From Fimbriiglobus sp. (GTDB lineage: Bacteria > Planctomycetota > Planctomycetia > Gemmatales > Gemmataceae), in contig JANXTD010000231.1 of the NCBI GenBank assembly GCA_025352585.1, positions 1 through 6,580 on the forward strand: a DNA stretch of 6,580 bases, written 5' to 3'. The notes beneath the pieces are model-generated. The model was not told the DNA's origin. It saw nothing but the letters and a program-made list of their open reading frames with translations, and searched no databases. Position numbers and translations under genes: made by a program. Shown one piece after another: positions 1 through 5,300 of the stretch (the first letter of the stretch is position 1; each line of letters starts with the position of its first letter).

Positions 1-2284
1 CGGCCTCGAACGGGGCGAAGGCGGCCTGGCCCTCGCCGCTGAGGGCGTCCACCAGCCGGACCTCCGGCTCCACGCCGACGCCGGAGCCGGCGACGACCGT
101 GACCGGGCCGCCGGCCCCGACGCCGACGGCCGCGACCGTCACCCCACCGCGGGCGGTACTGTCTCCGGCGAAGTATTGGGCCAGCAAGTCGCCGGTGCGG
201 CCGCTGAAGACGCGGACGTGCGGCGCGCCGCCGACCCCCGCGCCGGTCACGACCTCGGCGCGGCCGTCGCCGTCGAAGTCGGCGGCGGCGACGTTGACCC
301 CGCCGCGGAACGCCGGGTCGTAGGCGTAGAAGTCCCGGAGGACGACGCCGGTCGCGCCGTCGAACACGACGACGCGCGGCCCGCCGCCGCCCGCGGCCCC
401 GGCGACCACGTCGGCCACGCCGTCGCCGTTGACGTCGGCCGTGGCGACCGTCACGCCGCCGAGGAACGACGGCTCGAACGGCGTGAGCGTCCGCACCACT
501 TGCCGGGTGCGGGCGTCGAGAATGGTGACGGTCGGGGCCACGCCGGCGGGGCTACCGACCGCGATGACGCCCGGCACGCCGGAGGTCGGTCCAACGGTCG
601 GTCCGACGGCGACGACGGTTGAACCGGTCGCGGTGGCCCCGGACGAGTCGGCAACCGTCGCCCGCACGGCGAACTTTCCAGGGGTGGCGTAGGTGTGCGG
701 CTGACTGAACGTCGTCGCGCCGGCCGGCAGCGGTAGCGTCACCGATTGGCCGTCGCCCCAATCGACGGACAGCGTCAGTTGGCCATCGGTGCCGGGGTCG
801 CCGACCGAAGCGGTCAGTGTGACCGCGTTGCCGACGGCGGTCGCCGTAAGGGCACCGATCGTCGGCGGGACGTTGGCCACGGCAACCGCCGTCGTCGCGG
901 TCAAACTGTCGGCGTTGTCGACGATTGTCACGCGGATCGGGTAGGCGGGGTTGGAAACGGTGTAGGTGTGCGCGAAGGCGAACGGGCCGGCCGCGGCGAC
1001 GGCGAAGGTGCCGGTCGCGCCGTCGCCCCACTCGGCCGTGGCGACGAAACTGTCGCCCGTGCCGGGGTCGTTGACCGTGCCGGAAAGCGTGACCGGACTG
1101 CCCTGCAACGCCGCCGTCGCGCTCAGGCCGGTCACCGTCGGGGCGACGTTGGCGACGGCGGCGTTGGCGGTGGCCGCCTGGCTGATCGCCCCGGCGGAGT
1201 CGGCGGCGGTCACAGTGACGGTGTAGCCGCCGGGCGTGTCGGTGCCGTAGGTGTGCGTCCGCGTAAACGCCCCGGCCGGCACGGAGAAGCTCTCGGACGT
1301 GCCGTCGCCCCAGGTCACGGTCACGGTGTAGGGGCCGGCCGAGTCGGGGTCGGACACGCGGCCGGTCAGAGTCGCCGGGCTGCCCTCGTTCGACGCTGAC
1401 ACCGCGATGTCACCGAGCGCCGGCGGCGCGTTGACCGGCGGCGGTGGCGGTGGGGTCACCGGGGGCCGGGTGAAGTCCCAGTTGGCGACGGTCGCCAGTC
1501 GCGCGGCGGTCAGGCCGGCGAGCAGTTCGCCGCCGGTCGGGGGGTTGCCGTCGAAGCCGGCGGCGGCGGTCAGTTCGGCCGCCCGGTCGTCGCGGATCTG
1601 GTGGAAGAAGAGCAGCGACCGGGTGCCGCCGGCCGGGATCGTGACCGCGTAGTCGGCGCGGACCCCCTCCATGCCGGCGTTGTCGAAGACCGTTTGCGAG
1701 ACGGCGCTCGGCAGCGCGCCGGGGCCGGCGAGGACGTGCAGCACCGCCGGGGTGCCGCCCGACGGGTCGGCGTCGTCGGTCACGACCCAGCGGTCGGCGG
1801 CGGTCAGGGTCGCGTCGCCAGAACTGGTCCCGGCGACGACGGTGCCGGCGTCCGAGCCGAGGTTGTTAAGCCACTGCACGGGGACCGTCACCGCGGCCGC
1901 GCCGGGGTTGGCCAGGGTGACGAGGGTGCGCAGGGTCAGGCTGCCGGCCACGGCGGCGTACTCGACCGTGACGGTCACGCCGCCGACGGCGACCGGCCCG
2001 GCCGTCAGTGACTGCCCGGTGACAGTCACGTCCGCGGGGGCGACGAGCGGGGTGCCGTTGACGACGACCAGGCCGCCGCCGTCGAACACGTCGGTGCGGC
2101 CGGAGGCATCTACGGTCGCGTCGTCGATGCGCAGGCCGGGCGAGCCGTCGGCGACGCCGGCCGCCGTGCCGCCCGCGTTGTCGATCACCCACGACGCCCC
2201 GCCGCCGGAGAGGGTGACCGGGAGCGCCGCCGGCACCACCCGCTCGTCGAGTCGCTCGAAGTTCAGTCGCGTCCGCTGGGTCAT
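1..2284 (-). CDS. Multidomain surface protein: planctomycete N-terminal motif, 3 PKD domains, FG-GAP repeats (3' end outside window)
   Basis: The frame runs from ATG at 2284-2282 off the left edge without a stop: 761 full codons. The start is fixed by a GAAGGA ribosome-binding site 7 nt upstream and by an in-frame TGA at 2320-2318. Domains in order: residues 7-19 LNFERLDERVVPA, the motif found near the N-terminus of many large planctomycete exported proteins; 21-270 a beta-rich domain I cannot name; 273-288 a proline-rich linker; 288-379, 380-470 and 471-560 three PKD domains, each with WGDG (325, 419, 509) and HTY (344, 439, 530); 571-761 FG-GAP/VCBS repeats with 52-residue period and calcium-loop motifs DVNGDG (617) and DFDGDG (669). 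PKD domains are Ig-like folds of extracellular proteins and FG-GAP repeats build integrin-like beta-propellers, so adhesion or surface binding is the likely role. There is no classic hydrophobic signal peptide and no Cys. The third FG-GAP repeat lacks its acidic loop. It is probably co-transcribed with the upstream giant gene. Architecture is certain; ligand is unknown. Confidence 0.95.
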   Translation of the reverse strand, partial: MTQRTRLNFERLDERVVPAALPVTLSGGGASWVIDNAGGTAAGVADGSPGLRIDDATVDASGRTDVFDGGGLVVVNGTPLVAPADVTVTGQSLTAGPVAVGGVTVTVEYAAVAGSLTLRTLVTLANPGAAAVTVPVQWLNNLGSDAGTVVAGTSSGDATLTAADRWVVTDDADPSGGTPAVLHVLAGPGALPSAVSQTVFDNAGMEGVRADYAVTIPAGGTRSLLFFHQIRDDRAAELTAAAGFDGNPPTGGELLAGLTAARLATVANWDFTRPPVTPPPPPPVNAPPALGDIAVSASNEGSPATLTGRVSDPDSAGPYTVTVTWGDGTSESFSVPAGAFTRTHTYGTDTPGGYTVTVTAADSAGAISQAATANAAVANVAPTVTGLSATAALQGSPVTLSGTVNDPGTGDSFVATAEWGDGATGTFAVAAAGPFAFAHTYTVSNPAYPIRVTIVDNADSLTATTAVAVANVPPTIGALTATAVGNAVTLTASVGDPGTDGQLTLSVDWGDGQSVTLPLPAGATTFSQPHTYATPGKFAVRATVADSSGATATGSTVVAVGPTVGPTSGVPGVIAVGSPAGVAPTVTILDARTRQVVRTLTPFEPSFLGGVTVATADVNGDGVADVVAGAAGGGGPRVVVFDGATGVVLRDFYAYDPAFRGGVNVAAADFDGDGRAEVVTGAGVGGAPHVRVFSGRTGDLLAQYFAGDSTARGGVTVAAVGVGAGGPVTVVAGSGVGVEPEVRLVDALSGEGQAAFAPFEA
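2..574 (-). other. FG-GAP/VCBS repeats (beta-propeller type), cut by window edge
   Basis: A GGV anchor recurs at residues 609, 661 and 713, exactly 52 apart, and PFE at 602-604 and 758-760 shows a further unit starting at the edge. Blade 1 has ADVNGDGVADVVAGA, blade 2 has ADFDGDGRAEVVTGAGVGGA followed by PHVRVF. Both match the calcium-binding loop of FG-GAP repeats. Blade 3 keeps the frame but not the acidic residues. A complete propeller would need several more blades downstream. Confidence 0.92.
605..1423 (-). other. Three tandem PKD domains
   Basis: Three units (1423-1148, 1147-875, 874-605; residues 288-379, 380-470, 471-560) each begin with a PPALGDI / APTVTGL / PPTIGAL type segment. 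Each carries a D-P-(G/D) turn, the hallmark WGDG, and a HTY about 20 residues later, followed by a V-x-V/A-T-V-x-D strand. WGDG spacing is 94 and 90 residues, normal for PKD. These Ig-like folds usually act as spacers or binding modules outside the cell. Confidence 0.93.
1475..2224 (-). other. Unassigned beta-rich N-terminal domain (residues 21-270)
   Basis: About 250 residues lie between the N-terminal motif and the proline linker. They contain repeated beta-strand-like stretches (GGVTVTVEYAAVAGSLTLRT, TLVTLANPGAAAVTVPVQW), a conserved-looking TSSGDATLTAADRWVVTDD segment at 153-171, and TIPAGGTRSLLFFHQIR near the end. The ANPG...VTVPV...TSSGD order suggests a beta-sandwich of the kind seen in bacterial extracellular proteins, but I cannot name a family. 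A proline-rich linker at 1436-1468 separates it from the PKD domains. Confidence 0.5.
2228..2266 (-). other. Planctomycete N-terminal export-type motif (LNFERLDERVVPA)
   Basis: Residues 7-19 of the PKD/FG-GAP protein read LNFERLDERVVPA. The pattern L-x-x-E-x-L-x-x-R-x-x-P-A close to the start codon recurs in very many large surface or secreted proteins of Gemmata-like planctomycetes (compare LExLEDRxxPA). A positive start (TQRTR) precedes it but no long hydrophobic core, so standard signal-peptide tools may miss it. Its exact role in sorting is not established from the sequence. Confidence 0.75.
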
Positions 2285-2291
2285 CGGTCGG

Positions 2292-2297
2292 TCCTTC
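2292..2297 (-). promoter_or_regulatory. Shine-Dalgarno site of the PKD/FG-GAP gene
   Basis: The minus strand reads GAAGGA, then seven bases (CCGACCG), then ATG at 2284-2282. Spacing and sequence fit a good ribosome-binding site. It settles the start codon, because the only other in-frame candidates before the upstream stop (CTG at 2299-2297, TTG at 2302-2300) overlap or precede it. It sits in the 46-nt gap between the two genes, which contains no recognisable promoter. Confidence 0.85.
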
Positions 2298-2311
2298 AGC
2301 AAAAATCGTGA

Positions 2312-2335
2312 GTGGGGTCACACGGTGGGGTCACA
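2312..2335 (-). repeat. 11-bp direct repeat across the stop codon of the giant gene
   Basis: On the minus strand TGTGACCCCAC occurs twice, at 2335-2325 and 2322-2312, separated by CG (13-bp period). The first copy contains the TGA that ends the giant gene. The second copy contains a TGA in the frame of the downstream gene, closing that frame above its ATG. It may be a small tandem duplication or a regulatory element; nothing in the sequence decides between these. Confidence 0.75.
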
Positions 2336-5300
2336 GATTGAACGTCAGCTTGCCGATCTTGAAGTTGCCTCCGTTGTCGAACGCGACATCGAGCAGGTCG
2401 TACTCCTTCTTCACGAAGGTGATCGTCCCGGTCGCCAGGCCGCTGAACTGCAACGCGGTGCCGGGGGTCGGCACCCGCAGGGCGACGCTGACCCGGCCGT
2501 CGTAGCGGAACGACAGCTTCGGCAGGCTGACCGCGACGGCCGTGTCGGCGGCGAAGTCGAACGTGCCGTTCGACTGGTAGGACCCGGAGACGCCGATGGT
2601 GAGGTACTTCGTCCCGAACGACGACGAGCCGGACAGCCGCAGGTCGGTGCCGTTGAGGCTGACGGCGAAGGTGGTGTCGGCGAGCAGGACGTTGCCCAGC
2701 AACAGTTGGCCGCGGGCCGTGCCGGTGCACGCCCCCTTGGTGCTGACGCCGAGCGAGTCGATCGTGACCACCGCCCCGCCGAAGATGACGGTCGCCGGGT
2801 CGAGCAGGTCGGCCGACAGGAAGCCGTCGCGGATCGTGACCCGGAAGCGGTTCGCGGTCACGTTCAGCGGCCCGAGGCGGAGGAACGGGAAGCTGACCGT
2901 ACCGGTGAACTGCTTGTCGTCGCCCGCCAGGGTGAGCGTCGGCAGGGCCAGGTCGTTGGCGTCGCCGATCAGGTCGAGGACGCCGCCGGTCAGCGTCAAG
3001 TCGAGCCGCGACCGGCCATCGACCGGCTTGACGCTCAGCGCGACGGCGGCGTTCTTGATGCGCACCAGGTCGGTGCCGAAGGCGTTCAGCTTCGCGGCGA
3101 GGTTGAGCGTGCCGTCCGTCGAGAGCGACAGGCTCGACACCTCAGCGTTGACCAGCCCGAACAGCGCCACGGTCGCCGGCCTGCCGTTGACGCCGACGAG
3201 TTCGAGCGTCACGACGCCCGCCTTGCGGGCCAGGGTCAGTTTGCCGACGAGCTTGACGAGTTCGCCGAGTTGCAGGTCGAGCGCCGGCAGTTCCCGGCGG
3301 AAGTCGCCCGAGTTGAGCGGCACGTCGAGGCCGCCGCCGAGCCGCACCGTCGTCGGCTTCGGCCCGAAGGCGACGGTCACTTCCGGGGCGTCGATCTTCA
3401 GGGCGAACTCCAGCGACGCCGGCCGCGACACGATGCGGGCGGCCGGCAACTTCAGGCTCAGGGCCGGGCCGACATCGATCGTCTTGCCGTCCACCGCGGC
3501 GTCGAAGTTGCCGAGGCTGTCCATGCGGAACGACTTGACGGAGAGCGTGCCGACGCCGGACCACGTCAGGGTCAGCCCGTCGCCGTTGAGGGCCACGACG
3601 AGCGGCGACAGCGGCAGGGCGCTGCGGGTCGAGGTGAGGCGGAACTTGCCCTGGAGCGAGATCCCGCCGAAGTTCAGGCCGGCCGGGCCGAGGTCGAGGG
3701 CGAGCGTCCCGACGCCGTCGAGGGTGAGCGTGCCGTTGACGCTGGCGGTGCCCTGGACCAGCGGCAGGGTCAGCGTTCCGTTGACGATCGTCACGCGGGC
3801 GGTGCCGTTCTTGACCGACAGCGTGACGGTGCCGAAGAGGCCGAAGCCGCCGACGACGAGGTCGGACTTCGAGGCGGTCCCCTTGGTGCGGCTCAGCGAC
3901 AACTGGCCGTCGATCGCGTCGAGGGGGTTCAGCGAAGTTGTTGGCGTGTAGCGGAAGCTGCCGTTGGCGGCGGACTTGTCGCCGAGGATGGTGAGGTTGC
4001 CGGCGAGCCGGACGAACAGCCCCTGGGCGTCGCGGCCGACGGTCAGCGTGGCGTCCTTCAACTGGAGCAGCCCGAAGACGCCGCCGACCGCCTTGGCCGT
4101 CACGGTCAGGTTGCCGTAGAGGCTGGGGTCGAGCGTGCCGGTGACGGTGCCGTCGGTCACGAAGCCGGGGACGTTGAGGGTGCCGGCCAGGGTCATCTTG
4201 CCGGTCAAGCGCGAGCCGTCGCGGGTCAGGTCGAGGGTCGCGGTGCCGGTGAAGTTCAGGCCGCCGAAGTCGAGCCGGTTGTCGCCGAACGAGGCCGTGA
4301 GCTTACCGCCGGACTTCGAGTTGAACGTACCGTCCACGGCGAGGATTTGCAGGCGGCCGGTGCCGACGCTGAGTTGGCCGTGGACTTCCAACGTGACCGG
4401 GGCGAAGCGGCCGGCGTCGCGGGTGAGCTTCAACAGCGTCTTCCCGGCCACGCCACTGAGCGTGAAGCCGGCGAGGGTGAAGCCGGGCGTCGTCAGCGTC
4501 TGGTCGAGCCTGCCCGTCGATTCGTAGAAGCCGACGGCGGCGAGTGCGCCGGTGCCGAGCCACGACGGCGGGGTCAGTTGGCCGTCGAAGCCCAGCCGCA
4601 CCTGGAGGTCACCGACGGGGCGGGTCAGGTCGAGCCGGAACGTGCCGGTCAGGCTGAAGCCGTCGATCAGGTCGAGGGCCTGCGCCTGGCCGGTGACCGT
4701 CAGCGTCAGGAAGCCGGTCAGGTCGGGGTTGAGCACGCCGTCCACGGTGACGGTCTGGCCGTTGAGCCGGCCGGTGCCCTTGACCTTGATCAGCAGGCGG
4801 CCGTTGGGCAGCAGCTTGCCGTCGGCGTCGGTATTCGTCACGCTCACTTCGGCGGTGTCGATCGTGAAGACGCCGAAGACGTTGAACAGCGTCAGGTTGG
4901 TGACGGTGGCGACGGCGGTGAACAGCGGGATCGTCTGGCCGGCGGCCGGCGGGGTGAGGCGGAACTTGAACACGGCCTCATCGACGAGGCCGTTGACGCG
5001 CAGGCTGGCTTCGAGTTCGAGGCCGCCGGTGCGTTGGATCAGCTCCGGCGAACTGGTGTCGTAGCCGGGCGAGTAGCCGCGGAACTTGACCTTGGTCGTG
5101 GTCAGCAGCGGCAGGGCGTTCGAGTCGAGGCCCCAGCTTTTCAGGACGGCGCGCAGGTTGGCGGTGTTGTCGAGGTCGAGTTCGGCGACGATCGTGGGTA
5201 CCGTCACGTCGGGCTTGCCGGCCACGGCCTGGACGCGCGAGCCGATGCTGAAGAGCACCGAGGCGTTGCCGAGCCAGGAGACGTTGCCGCGGATGCGAAG

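Noticed and set aside
746..1399. Plus-strand open frame of about 217 codons opposite the PKD domains.
   Set aside because: It is antisense to clear PKD coding sequence and its product is a low-complexity R/G/D/V-rich chain without motifs. Similar frames at 99-692, 1407-2011 and 2596-3951 fail for the same reason.
1436..1468. A short GGC/GGT-type simple repeat.
   Set aside because: It is explained as codons of the proline-rich linker (PPVTPPPPPPV) between protein domains.
1866..2321. Minus-strand frame continuing in the giant gene's frame after its TGA, which could suggest stop read-through.
   Set aside because: It overlaps the downstream gene out of frame, has an Arg-rich low-complexity product, and loses the beta-repeat character immediately after the TGA. 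The downstream gene has its own good ribosome-binding site.
2302..2321. Possible terminator between the genes: GTGA-CCCCAC-TCAC followed by GATTTTTG on the minus strand.
   Set aside because: The stem is only about four base pairs and the T-tract has five Ts separated from the stem by GA. This is too weak for a confident intrinsic terminator.
2331..2366. Possible outer-membrane beta-barrel C-terminus on the giant protein.
   Set aside because: The chain ends in GKLTFNL, not in the terminal aromatic residue (usually Phe) typical of barrel assembly signals, and no set of 9-11-residue amphipathic transmembrane strands could be established by eye.
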